Assembly: GCF_021390475.1 (NCBI RefSeq)
Contig: NZ_JAJUWS010000001.1
Span: forward strand, 62,001-126,000
DNA: 64,000 nucleotides
DNA from: Streptomyces sp. ST2-7A
GTDB lineage: Bacteria; Actinomycetota; Actinomycetes; Streptomycetales; Streptomycetaceae
Reading direction: 5' to 3'
Made by a program: the position numbers and the translations under genes. Below, one piece after another: positions 56,336-64,000 of the stretch. Below the pieces are notes generated by a model that saw only the letters and a list, made by a program, of their open reading frames with translations, was not told where the DNA came from and did no database searches. Position 1 is the first letter of the stretch, and each line of letters opens with the position of its first letter.

Positions 56336-58950
56336 TTCTCGACCGGGGCGTAGCGCAGCAGCAGCCGTTTCGGCTTGTCGCCGCCGAAGTCGATGGTCGC
56401 CTCGGCGCGGTCACCGGCGCCCTGCACGGAGACCACCGTGCCCAGCCCGAAGCTGTCGTGGGTGACCCGGTCGCCCGGCGCCAGGGCCACCACCGGCCGG
56501 TCGGCCATCCGACCGGTGGCGAAGCCCCGGGTGACACCGCCGCCGCGACCGGCCGCGCGGCCGGCGGCGGAGCGTCCGCCGGTCGCCGACGCGGAGGGGG
56601 CGGGCGGGCCGGAGGCGCCGGAGCGGCGCCACTCCAGGTGGCTCTCCGGGATCTCCTCCAGGAAGCGGGAGGGCGGGTTGTACTGCGGCTGGCCCCAGAC
56701 GCCGCGCAGCACCGAGCGGGTGACGTAGAGGCGTTCGCGGGCGCGGGTGATGCCGACGTACGCCAGTCGGCGCTCCTCCTCCAACTCCTTGGTCTTCCCC
56801 AGCGAGCGCTGGTGCGGGAAGACGCCGTCCTCCATGCCGGTGAGGAAGACCACGGGGAACTCCAGACCCTTGGCCGTGTGCAGGGTCATCAGGGTGATGA
56901 CGCCGCCCTCGGGGGCGCCGTCGCCCTCCGGGTCGTTCTCCCCGTCGGGGCCGTCGGGGATCTGGTCGGAGTCGGCGACCAGCGCCACCTGCTCGAGGAA
57001 GTCGGCGAGGGTCCCGGGGTCGTCCTCCGCCCGGTTCTCCTCGAACTCCAGCGCCACGGCGGCGAGTTCCTGGAGGTTCTCCACCCGGGTCTCATCCTGC
57101 GGGTCGGTGGATGCCTGCAACTCGGCGAGGTAGCCGGTGCGTTCGAGGACCGCCTCCAGGACCGTGGCCGGTCCGGCGCCGGACTCGGCGATCGTGCGCA
57201 GCTCCTCCAGCAGTTGGTTGAAGCGGCGCACGGCGTTGGTCGAGCGGGCGGCCATCCCGTACGCCTCGTCCACCCGGCGCAGCGCCTGCGCGAAGGAGAT
57301 CCGCTCGCGCAGCGCCAGCGCCTCGATCATCGCCTCGGCGCGGTCGCCGATGCCGCGCTTGGGCACGTTGAGGACGCGGCGCAGCGGGACGGTGTCCTCC
57401 GGGTTGGCCAGCACCCGCAGGTAGGCCAGCACGTCGCGAACCTCGCGGCGCTCGTAGAAGCGGACGCCGCCGACCACCCGGTAGGGCAGGCCGACCCGGA
57501 TGAAGACCTCCTCGAACACCCGGGACTGGGCGTTGGTGCGGTAGAAGACCGCCACGTCGCCGGGGCGGGCCTTCCCCGCGTCGGTGAGGCGGTCGATCTC
57601 CTCCGCGACGAACTGCGCCTCCTCGTGCTCGCTGTCCGCGACCCAACCGACGATGCGGTCGCCGTCCCCGGCCTTCGTCCACAGGTTCTTCGGGCGCCGG
57701 TTCTCGTTGCGCTCGATGACGGCGTTGGCGGCCGAGAGGATGGTCTGCGTGGAGCGGTAGTTCTGCTCCAGCAGCAGGGTGCGGGCCTGCGGGTAGTCCT
57801 CCTCGAACTGGAGGATGTTGCGGATGTTGGCACCCCGGAAGGCGTAGATCGACTGGTCGGCGTCGCCCACCACGCACAGTTCGGCGGGCTCGACCGCACC
57901 GGGATCGGCGGGCGCGCCGGGGGCCGGCGGGGTGCCCACCAGTTCACGGATCAGCCGGTACTGGGCGTGGTTGGTGTCCTGGTACTCGTCCACCATCACG
58001 TGCCGGAAGCGGCGCCGGTAGTACTCGGCGACGTCCGGGAAGGCCTGCAACAGGTGGACGGTGGTCATGATCAGGTCGTCGAAGTCCAGCGCGTTGGCCT
58101 CGCGCAGCCGCGACTGGTAGAGCGCGTACGCCTCGGCGAGGGTCTTCTCGAAGCCGTCGTTGGCGGCGGCGGCGAAGTCCTCGGGGTCGATCAGCTCGTT
58201 CTTGAGGTTGGAGACCTTCGCGCTGAAGGACTTGGGCGGGAACCGCTTGGGGTCCAGGTCCAGGTCACGGCAGACCAGCGCCATCAGGCGGCGGGCGTCG
58301 GCGGCGTCGTAGATGGAGAACGACGAGGTCAGACCGAGGTGCTTGCTCTCGCGGCGCAGGATGCGCACGCAGGCGCTGTGGAAGGTCATCACCCACATCG
58401 CCCGGGCGCGGGGGCCGACCAGGTCCTCCACCCGCTCCTTCATCTCACCGGCGGCCTTGTTGGTGAAGGTGATGGCGAGGATCTGGCCGGGCTGCGCGCC
58501 GCGCGCGGCCAGCAGGTGGGCGATGCGGTGGGTGAGCACCCGGGTCTTGCCGGAGCCGGCGCCGGCGACGATGAGCAGTGGGGTGCCGGAGTGCACCACG
58601 GCGGCGCGCTGGTTCTCGTTGAGGCCGGTGAGCAGCGCCTCGGCGTCGATGACGGGCATGGGGGCACCGTCGCGGTACCAGCCACCGCCGGTGACGGGCT
58701 CGGCCTCGGGGGCGCCGAAGGTGTCGGGGAACAGGCCGTCGGGGAAGTCGTCGGCGGCGGGCCCCGCGCCGGCGGCCGGGTCGGCGGGATGGGGCTCGCT
58801 CTCCCAGTCGTCACCCCACAGGGCACCGTCGGACGGGGAGCCGTCGGACCCCGGGGTGGGGGTGGTGCCGGCGGCGGGGGCGGGCGCGGGCTCGGCCGGT
58901 CCGGTGCCGAACGGCAGCCCGTCGGCGGCGTCGTCGAAAAGAGTGCTCAT
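56329..58950 (-). CDS. pcrA: ATP-dependent DNA helicase PcrA/UvrD
   Basis: 873 residues. UvrD/REP-family superfamily 1A helicase acting in DNA repair and replication restart. Residues 1-100 form a Pro/Gly/Asp-rich extension common in actinobacteria. GLNENQRAAVVHSGTPLLIVAGAGSGKT gives the Q motif and Walker A (130-136). DEYQDTNHAQYRLI is motif II, GDADQSIYAFRGA motif III, ENYRSTQTIL motif IV, TLHTAKGLEFPVVFLTG motif V and RRLAYVGITRARERL motif VI. The C-terminal 80 residues carry a Ser/Gly/Ala linker and a Tudor-like end (PGDRVTHDSFGLGTVVSV), as in PcrA. Confidence 0.96.
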   Translation of the reverse strand: MSTLFDDAADGLPFGTGPAEPAPAPAAGTTPTPGSDGSPSDGALWGDDWESEPHPADPAAGAGPAADDFPDGLFPDTFGAPEAEPVTGGGWYRDGAPMPVIDAEALLTGLNENQRAAVVHSGTPLLIVAGAGSGKTRVLTHRIAHLLAARGAQPGQILAITFTNKAAGEMKERVEDLVGPRARAMWVMTFHSACVRILRRESKHLGLTSSFSIYDAADARRLMALVCRDLDLDPKRFPPKSFSAKVSNLKNELIDPEDFAAAANDGFEKTLAEAYALYQSRLREANALDFDDLIMTTVHLLQAFPDVAEYYRRRFRHVMVDEYQDTNHAQYRLIRELVGTPPAPGAPADPGAVEPAELCVVGDADQSIYAFRGANIRNILQFEEDYPQARTLLLEQNYRSTQTILSAANAVIERNENRRPKNLWTKAGDGDRIVGWVADSEHEEAQFVAEEIDRLTDAGKARPGDVAVFYRTNAQSRVFEEVFIRVGLPYRVVGGVRFYERREVRDVLAYLRVLANPEDTVPLRRVLNVPKRGIGDRAEAMIEALALRERISFAQALRRVDEAYGMAARSTNAVRRFNQLLEELRTIAESGAGPATVLEAVLERTGYLAELQASTDPQDETRVENLQELAAVALEFEENRAEDDPGTLADFLEQVALVADSDQIPDGPDGENDPEGDGAPEGGVITLMTLHTAKGLEFPVVFLTGMEDGVFPHQRSLGKTKELEEERRLAYVGITRARERLYVTRSVLRGVWGQPQYNPPSRFLEEIPESHLEWRRSGASGPPAPSASATGGRSAAGRAAGRGGGVTRGFATGRMADRPVVALAPGDRVTHDSFGLGTVVSVQGAGDRAEATIDFGGDKPKRLLLRYAPVEKL

Positions 58951-59176
58951 CGCGGACCGAGTCTAGGCCCTGCGGGTGTCCGCCGGACGGGGAGTGGCGG
59001 GGTCGCCGGGGCGGCCGGGCGCATGGCGCGGGAACGCCGGGGGTGACACGGGGCGACCTCCGTCCCGGACCGGACCCGGGCCCCGCGGGTGTCCACCGGA
59101 CGGGGAGCCGACCGCCCCCGCGGCGGGGCCGGCGACAGGGTGCCCGCGGGCCGTACCGGTGGGCGGGACCGCCGCC

Positions 59177-59189
59177 TAGACTGCCGTTC
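59177..59189 (+). promoter_or_regulatory. -10 box for a leaderless DUF1707 transcript
   Basis: TAGACT at 59177-59182, 7 bases before the ATG at 59190 and with no ribosome-binding site between, so the mRNA probably begins at or next to the start codon. Confidence 0.5.
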
Positions 59190-59849
59190 ATGACAAGTCC
59201 CGACCGGTCCCCGAACCACGAGATGCGCGCCTCCGACACCGACCGCGAGGCGGTGGCGGAGCGACTGCGGGAGGCCGCGGCGGAGGGCCGCATCGACCTG
59301 ACGGAGCTGGACGAGCGCCTGGAGCGGACCTTCGGCGCGAAAACGTACCGGGAGTTGGAGCCGCTGACCGCCGACCTGCCGCCCGTGCCCGGTTCCGGGC
59401 CGGGGCGGGCTCCGGGGCGCGCGCCGGTGCCGGTTCCGCCCCCGGGTGGTCCGGCGGTGCCGCAGCCGGCGCTGGTTGTCATGGGCGGGTTCGCCGGTGC
59501 GAGCCGGACGGGGCACTGGGATGTGCCGCCCGTGGTGGTGGCGCACGGCGGGGTGGGCGGCGTGAAGCTGGACCTGACCCGCGCCCGGGTGCACCAGCCG
59601 GTGACCGACTTCACCCTGCACGGCGACATGGGCGGGGTCACCCTGGTGGTGCCCGACGGGTGGACGGTGATGTTGGGCGAGGTCAGCACCGGTATGGGCG
59701 GCTTCAACAACAAGGCGACCGAACCGCCGCTGCACGACGCCCCCGTGGTGCGGGTGAGCGGTCGTGGCGAGATGGGCGGGGTGACGGTGCGACGGGCGAA
59801 CAGGTGGGAGCGGCGTCGGCTGCGCAAGGAGGAGTCGGGGCGCGACTGA
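59190..59849 (+). CDS. DUF1707 protein with LiaF-like C-terminal domain
   Basis: 219 residues from ATG 59190. The N-terminal DUF1707 domain reads MRASDTDREAVAERLREAAAEGRIDLTELDERLERTFGAKTYRELEPLTADLP. A Pro/Gly linker follows, then a beta-rich repeat-like domain (GGVGGVKLDLTRARV, GDMGGVTLVVPDGWTVMLGEVSTGMGGFNNK, GEMGGVTVRRANRW) resembling the LiaF/cell-wall-active-antibiotic response family. No membrane helix. It may sense or respond to envelope stress; not proven. Confidence 0.87.
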   Translation: MTSPDRSPNHEMRASDTDREAVAERLREAAAEGRIDLTELDERLERTFGAKTYRELEPLTADLPPVPGSGPGRAPGRAPVPVPPPGGPAVPQPALVVMGGFAGASRTGHWDVPPVVVAHGGVGGVKLDLTRARVHQPVTDFTLHGDMGGVTLVVPDGWTVMLGEVSTGMGGFNNKATEPPLHDAPVVRVSGRGEMGGVTVRRANRWERRRLRKEESGRD

Positions 59850-60307
59850 GGGTCGGCGGAGGAGGGCCGGGGCCGGCGACGGAGGGCCCGGGTCGGTCGG
59901 TTCACGGGCCCGGGGCGGCGGAGTCGGGGTCGGAGGTGGAGTCGGAGTCGGAGGTGGAGTCGGGAAATTCCGGCACGCCCCTTTCAGCCCTTCGATCCCG
60001 ATAAGTGGATCACCCTGCGTCAAACCGGTGACCACATTCCGACCGCCTCACGAAAGGATCACAAAAAGATTTCGCTCATTTCGAGCATTCGACTTCCCCC
60101 GGGGCGTTCCCGCCGGCTAGCGTGCAGCGCCGGGTGACCCGCCTCCCCGCTCGCCGTCATCGGCGACACGGGTCGCCCCCGCCGTACCCGTCCCCGGCAG
60201 GGGACGGGACCGGCAGCGGCCGGGCCGGCGCCCATCGGGCGCCGGCCCCGGGCCGCGGACCGGTCCGGTGTCACACCGGACGGTGACGATGGAAGGAGAG
60301 ACCGGCC
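59850..60307 (+). promoter_or_regulatory. Long leader region of the NlpC/P60 gene
   Basis: 458 bases without a gene. It holds an AT-richer patch (60040-60095), a possible -10 TAGCGT (60118-60123), a stem GCCGGCGCCC/GGGCGCCGGC near 60224-60246, and the 8-1-8 inverted repeat TCCGGTGTCACACCGGA (60264-60280) immediately before the ribosome-binding site AAGGAGAG. The roughly 180-base leader could be regulatory. The conserved blocks of the ydaO riboswitch were not found. Confidence 0.5.
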
Positions 60308-61681
60308 TTGGGCGTTCACCGCAAGCCGCGTGCCGGACTGTTGGACTCCCCCACCGCCCGAAGGGGCGCGGTGGGCCTGGGAGCCGCCGCCCTCTCGGCG
60401 ACCCTGCTCTCCCAGACCGCCCGGGCCGACGAGCCGGGCGGCACGGGCGACCCCGCCGCCGACTCCGCGGCCGCCATCGAGGAGGCCCGGGAACGCGCCG
60501 AGGCCGCCGGCACCCGCGCGGCCGAGGTCAAGGAGCAGGTCGACGAGCTGTTCCGCGAGGCGGGCACCGCCACTCAGCGGTACAACGCCGCCAAGGAGAG
60601 CACCGAGGAACAGCAGCGCACCGCCGACGAGTTGCTGGACGCCGCCGCCGAGGCCGCCGACCGGGTCAACGAGGCCCGCCGCGACCTCGGCCGGTACGCC
60701 ACCGCCCAGTACCGGCACGGCCGCGTCTCGGAGACCGCCACCCTGCTGCTGATGAACGACCCCCAGCGGTGGTTCGACACCACCCGGGTCCTGGGCCGCG
60801 CCGGCGACCGGCAGCAACTCGCCCTGGACGACTACGTCGAGCGCCGGGGCGAGGCCGAACTCAAGCGGGTCGAGGCCGCCGGCGCGCTGGAGGACCTCGA
60901 GGAGCGCCAGCGGGAGGTGCGTGAGCAGAAGGAGGAGGTCCAGGGAAAGCTGGCCACCGCCCGGGAACTGCTCGCCGGCCTCACCGAGGAGGAGTCGGAG
61001 GAACTCGCCGAGCTGGAACGGCTGGAGACCGCCGAGGCCGAGCGGCTGGCGGAGGAGGAGCGGCAGCGCGAGGAGGCCGAGCGCCGCGAGCGGGAGGCCG
61101 CCGAGCGCGCCGGCCGGGAGGCGGCCGAACGCGAGGCCGCCGCCGAGGAGGCGGCACGGGCCGAGGCCGCGGCGGCCGCCCCGGCCGGGGAGACCACCTC
61201 CTCCGGGGCCGGCGGCTCGGGCTCGTCCGAAACAACCGGGTCGACCGGGTCGACCGGGTCGACCGGGTCGGGCTCCACGGACGCCGGTTCCTCCGGCTCC
61301 GGCTCGGGCTCCGGGAGCGGGACCGGCGTCTCCACCCGAGCCGAGCAGGCGATCGCGCACGCCCGCGCCCAGATCGGCAAGCCGTACGTGTGGGGCGCCA
61401 CCGGCCCCGGCTCCTACGACTGCTCCGGGCTCACGCAGGCCGCCTGGCGGGCGGCGGGCGTGGAACTGCCCCGGGTCACCTGGGACCAGGTCAACACCGG
61501 CACCCGGGTCGCCCAATCCGACCTGCGCCCCGGCGACCTGGTCTTCTTCTACGCCGACATCAGCCACGTCGGGCTGTACATCGGCGACGGGCAGATGATC
61601 CACGCCCCGCGCCCGGGCACGAACGTGCGGGTGGAGTCCATCTCGGTGATGCCCTTCCACAGCGCCGTCCGCCCCGGCTGA
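60308..61681 (+). CDS. Secreted NlpC/P60 peptidoglycan hydrolase
   Basis: 457 residues from TTG 60308, supported by AAGGAGAG at 8 bases. A signal-like N-terminus (ARRGAVGLGAAALSATLLSQTARA) leads to a coiled coil over about residues 55-290, rich in Glu/Arg/Ala. A Ser/Gly/Thr linker follows, made partly of four exact 9-base repeats (61235-61270) coding TGS, then the NlpC/P60 domain with C372 (YDCSGLT), H420 (SHVGLYIG) and H432. It resembles RipA-type endopeptidases that cut the stem peptide during growth and division. Confidence 0.92.
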   Translation: MGVHRKPRAGLLDSPTARRGAVGLGAAALSATLLSQTARADEPGGTGDPAADSAAAIEEARERAEAAGTRAAEVKEQVDELFREAGTATQRYNAAKESTEEQQRTADELLDAAAEAADRVNEARRDLGRYATAQYRHGRVSETATLLLMNDPQRWFDTTRVLGRAGDRQQLALDDYVERRGEAELKRVEAAGALEDLEERQREVREQKEEVQGKLATARELLAGLTEEESEELAELERLETAEAERLAEEERQREEAERREREAAERAGREAAEREAAAEEAARAEAAAAAPAGETTSSGAGGSGSSETTGSTGSTGSTGSGSTDAGSSGSGSGSGSGTGVSTRAEQAIAHARAQIGKPYVWGATGPGSYDCSGLTQAAWRAAGVELPRVTWDQVNTGTRVAQSDLRPGDLVFFYADISHVGLYIGDGQMIHAPRPGTNVRVESISVMPFHSAVRPG

Positions 61682-62041
61682 CGCCCGCCGGGGTTCCGCC
61701 GGGCACCCGGTCGGGGCCCCGGGGCCGGGACGGGACCGCCGCCGGCGCCCATCCGGCACACCGCGCCCGGCGGAACCCCGTACGCCCTACCCCGTGCGGG
61801 CCACCGGCCCGCCCGCGGTGCGCCCGGCCCCGGAGTCCCCCGGGCCGGGAAGGCCCGTCCGCGAAACCCCTCCCACCCGGGCCACCCCCGTGCCGTCCCC
61901 CGGGCCCCGACCCGCGTGCCGGGAAGCCCCCGACACGACGGCGCCCTCCCGGTCCGCCGAGGGGCGGAGGGGAGGGCGCGAGGGCGCGAGGGCGCGGGAC
62001 CCCGGGGCCTGCGGGGCGTGGTCACCGCCCGGCCGGCACGG
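61682..62041. terminator. Convergent gap with hairpin
   Basis: About 360 bases without a gene. GCGCCCTCC/GGAGGGCGC (61941-61949 with 61971-61979) forms a hairpin followed by AGGGCGCG repeats. It may end the minus-strand membrane-protein transcript and the P60 transcript. Confidence 0.5.
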
Positions 62042-62392
62042 TCACCACAGGACGGCGATGAAGATGTTCGCGATGGTCAGCAGACCGACCGTGCCGAAGA
62101 CCGGGGTGGGCACCGCCTCGTCGTCCCGGCGCAGATAGACCAGGGCGGCCACCACGATCAGGATCAGCAGCTTGATGCCGATCTTGATGTGGTTGACCGT
62201 GCCGTCGCCCGCCTCCAGCAGACCCACCAGCGCCACGCCGGTGACCAGCATCGTCAGCGCGCCGTGCCACATGCCCGGCAGCATCCGTGCCGTGCCGGCG
62301 CCCATCGCCTTCATCTGGAAGAGGAAACCGCCCAGCAGCGCGGCGATGCCGATGATGTGCAGGGCGAGCAGGATGTCCCGGAGAAAGTCCAT
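62042..62392 (-). CDS. Small four-helix membrane protein, hypothetical
   Basis: 116 residues from ATG 62392, nearly all hydrophobic: four helices (ILLALHIIGIAALLGGFLF; GALTMLVTGVALVGLLEA; IGIKLLILIVVAALVYL; VGLLTIANIFIAVLW). Histidines in the first helix and in MWHG, and in VNHIKIG, might bind a cofactor, but this is a guess. Conserved in streptomycetes as far as I recall; function unknown. Divergent from the DsbA-like gene. Confidence 0.8.
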   Translation of the reverse strand: MDFLRDILLALHIIGIAALLGGFLFQMKAMGAGTARMLPGMWHGALTMLVTGVALVGLLEAGDGTVNHIKIGIKLLILIVVAALVYLRRDDEAVPTPVFGTVGLLTIANIFIAVLW

Positions 62393-62456
62393 GCCGGGAG
62401 GGTATCCGTCCCCCGTTCGGGGGTACACGGCGCGGTCCCGCACACTGGATGGCGTG

Positions 62457-63221
62457 ATGTTCACCGGCAGGAACTCCCGCAGGAACCAATCCCTCGTCGT
62501 CATCGTGCTGGCGACCCTCGTGGTCGGGGCGATGGTGATCAGCGGCATGGCCGGCCTCTTCGCCGGCGCCGGCGGCTCCTCCGAGCCGACCGTGCCGACC
62601 GACGCGGCCGAGGGGACGAACGGTGCCGGGGAGGGTGCCGTGGCGCCCCTCCCCGAGGACCATCCCGTGCACACGCTCGCCCGGCGCGACGCCGACGATC
62701 CGATGGCGATCGGCGACCCGGACGCCCCGATCGTGATGCTGATGTACGCCGATTTCCAGTGCGCGGTGTGCGGGCGCTGGACGCGGGAGGTCGAACCGAC
62801 GCTGATCGGGGAATACGTGGACGCCGGTGACCTGCGCATCGAGTTCCGCAACTTCCCGATCCACGGCCCCGAGTCCGACCTCGCCGCGCGTGGTGCCCGG
62901 GCCGCCGGCGAGCAGGACCGCTTCCGCGAGTTCTACGAGGCCGTGTACGCGGTGGACGCCCACCGCGACAGCGGCCGGTTCACCGAGGAGGGCGTGGTGG
63001 AACTGGCCCGGGAGGCCGGCGTGCCGGACCTCGACCGGTTCGTCGCCGACCTGGACCGCGAGGAGATCGTGGAGGCCGTGGCCCGGGACGCCGACGAGGC
63101 CACCATGCTGGGGGTCACGGTGCCGCCGTCCTTCCTGATCAACGGGCACGCCGTCGTCGGGGCCCAGCCGGTGGAGACCTTCCGCGACACCATCGACCCG
63201 CTGCTCGCCGCCGCCGAGTGA
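62457..63221 (+). CDS. DsbA-like membrane-anchored thioredoxin-fold protein
   Basis: 254 residues from ATG 62457; GTG 62454 directly before it is an equal choice, with CACACT (62441-62446) as a possible -10 of a leaderless message. One N-terminal membrane helix (VVIVLATLVVGAMVISGMAGLF), a Gly/Glu linker, then a thioredoxin_4-type domain with C102-A-V-C105 and the cis-proline loop VTVPPSFLINGH near 219. It probably oxidises or isomerises disulfides in exported proteins. Confidence 0.9.
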   Translation: MFTGRNSRRNQSLVVIVLATLVVGAMVISGMAGLFAGAGGSSEPTVPTDAAEGTNGAGEGAVAPLPEDHPVHTLARRDADDPMAIGDPDAPIVMLMYADFQCAVCGRWTREVEPTLIGEYVDAGDLRIEFRNFPIHGPESDLAARGARAAGEQDRFREFYEAVYAVDAHRDSGRFTEEGVVELAREAGVPDLDRFVADLDREEIVEAVARDADEATMLGVTVPPSFLINGHAVVGAQPVETFRDTIDPLLAAAE

Positions 63222-63483
63222 GCGCCGGGCCGACGCCGGCCACCGGCCCGGCCGTCACCCCATCCGCCGCCACTGTCCGTCGCCCCGGCCCCCGGCGCGC
63301 CGTCGCCGGTTCGCCGGTTGATCGGATCCATACGAAGAACGCCGATCGGGGGCCCGCGTACCCGCCGTCCGCGCCCCCGCCCGTGGCACACTGACCGCCC
63401 GACCGCCGGTGGGACCGGCCCCCACCGGCCGTCCCGCCCCGGCCACCCGTTGTCGAATCCCGACCCGGCCCGAGGAGCGTGTC

Positions 63484-64000
63484 ATGGCGGCGACCGGACG
63501 GACGATCACCCAACCCGGTGGCGGCGACCCGGACGGCTCCCCGCCACCGGTCTCCCGCTGGGCCCTGCTGCCGCTGCGGCTCTTCCTCGGCCTGACCTTC
63601 CTGTACGCGGGGATCGACAAGTACACCTCATGGGGCCCCTTCAGCGCGGCCATGGACCAGCGGGCCATCGAGACGATGCTGGAGTTCGGCCGTGACCGGG
63701 CCGCCCTCCCGTGGATGGTGGACCTGGTGCTGGCCAACCCGGGGCCGTTCGGCCACGCCGTCGCCGTCGCCGAGATCGCCGTCGGCGCCGGCGTGCTGCT
63801 GGGCGTGCTGACCCGCCTCGCGGCGCTGGGCGGCGCGCTGCTGTCGCTCTCCTTCTGGCTGACCGTGAGCTGGTCCACCGACCCCTACTACTTCGGGCCG
63901 GACCTGCCGTACCTGTTCGGGTTCCTCACCCTGGTGCTGGCCGGGGCCGGGGCGCACTCCGTGGACGCGCGCCGCACCGCGCGCCACCGCCGCACCGGCA
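63484..64000 (+). CDS. DoxX family membrane protein (cut by the window end)
   Basis: At least 172 residues from ATG 63484 (GAGGAG at 63471-63476); the frame is still open at 64000. After a Gly/Pro start it shows the DoxX pattern: PLRLFLGLTFLYAGIDKYTS near residue 31, AVAVAEIAVGAGVLLGVLTRLAALGGALLSL near 95, then a helix near 150 (PYLFGFLTLVLAGAGAHSVD). DoxX proteins partner with redox proteins in the membrane; its place after a DsbA-like gene fits a thiol-redox role. Confidence 0.88.
   Translation, partial: MAATGRTITQPGGGDPDGSPPPVSRWALLPLRLFLGLTFLYAGIDKYTSWGPFSAAMDQRAIETMLEFGRDRAALPWMVDLVLANPGPFGHAVAVAEIAVGAGVLLGVLTRLAALGGALLSLSFWLTVSWSTDPYYFGPDLPYLFGFLTLVLAGAGAHSVDARRTARHRRTG

Overview
The window is very GC-rich, compact actinobacterial DNA. 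Gene content and order fit Streptomyces or a close relative: mdh, folD, purN-purH, sucC-sucD, a B12-binding mutase subunit, an M23 peptidase, pcrA and NlpC/P60 follow the order I remember from the S. coelicolor chromosome. A WhiJ/Scr-type regulator pair, DUF397, DUF3017 and many GTG starts or 4-base overlaps also fit. No tRNA, rRNA or CRISPR array was seen.

Layout. 0.1-5.3 kb: ornithine aminotransferase, two overlapping membrane-anchored helix-turn-helix proteins, and malate dehydrogenase with a TamR-like operator at its promoter. 5.8-15.1 kb: a choline-to-glycine-betaine module (betB, betA, ABC ATPase, a permease made of two fused permease units, and two betaine-binding lipoproteins), preceded by a perfect Crp-type palindrome. 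15.1-20.4 kb: DUF3017-folD, an RDD protein, a secreted HNH nuclease, a small protein and a class III aminotransferase.

20.6-42.8 kb is accessory. A PQQ-propeller lipoprotein gene is followed by an IS1380 transposase remnant, a complete IS630-family element (TA duplication, 24-base ends) and a conspicuously AT-rich four-gene cassette (secreted protein, lipoprotein, MacB-type ATPase, FtsX-type permease). The last 50 bases of the lipoprotein gene recur, degraded, on the far side of this block. Next come a TPR-like protein, a frameshifted MerR/sliding-clamp fusion with a classic MerR operator, a VapBC45-like toxin-antitoxin pair, an Imm5-like protein, an ABC system behind a four-cysteine secreted peptide, a split RibD-like deaminase/reductase pair, an IS5-type remnant, a DinB protein, a WhiJ/Scr-type cassette, a methyltransferase, a coiled-coil membrane protein, and a CBM2 esterase with a perfect CebR box.

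42.8-64 kb returns to conserved core: purH-purN, two membrane proteins, a sigma-like protein with a C-terminal membrane anchor, sucC-sucD, an icmB-like subunit, M23 peptidase, pcrA, a DUF1707 protein, NlpC/P60, a small membrane protein, a DsbA-like thioredoxin and a DoxX protein cut by the window edge.

The most novel candidate is the AT-rich export cassette at 24.2-27.6 kb with its flanking gene-tail duplication. A second secreted-peptide plus ABC module lies 7 kb away. All functions are inferred from sequence reading alone.
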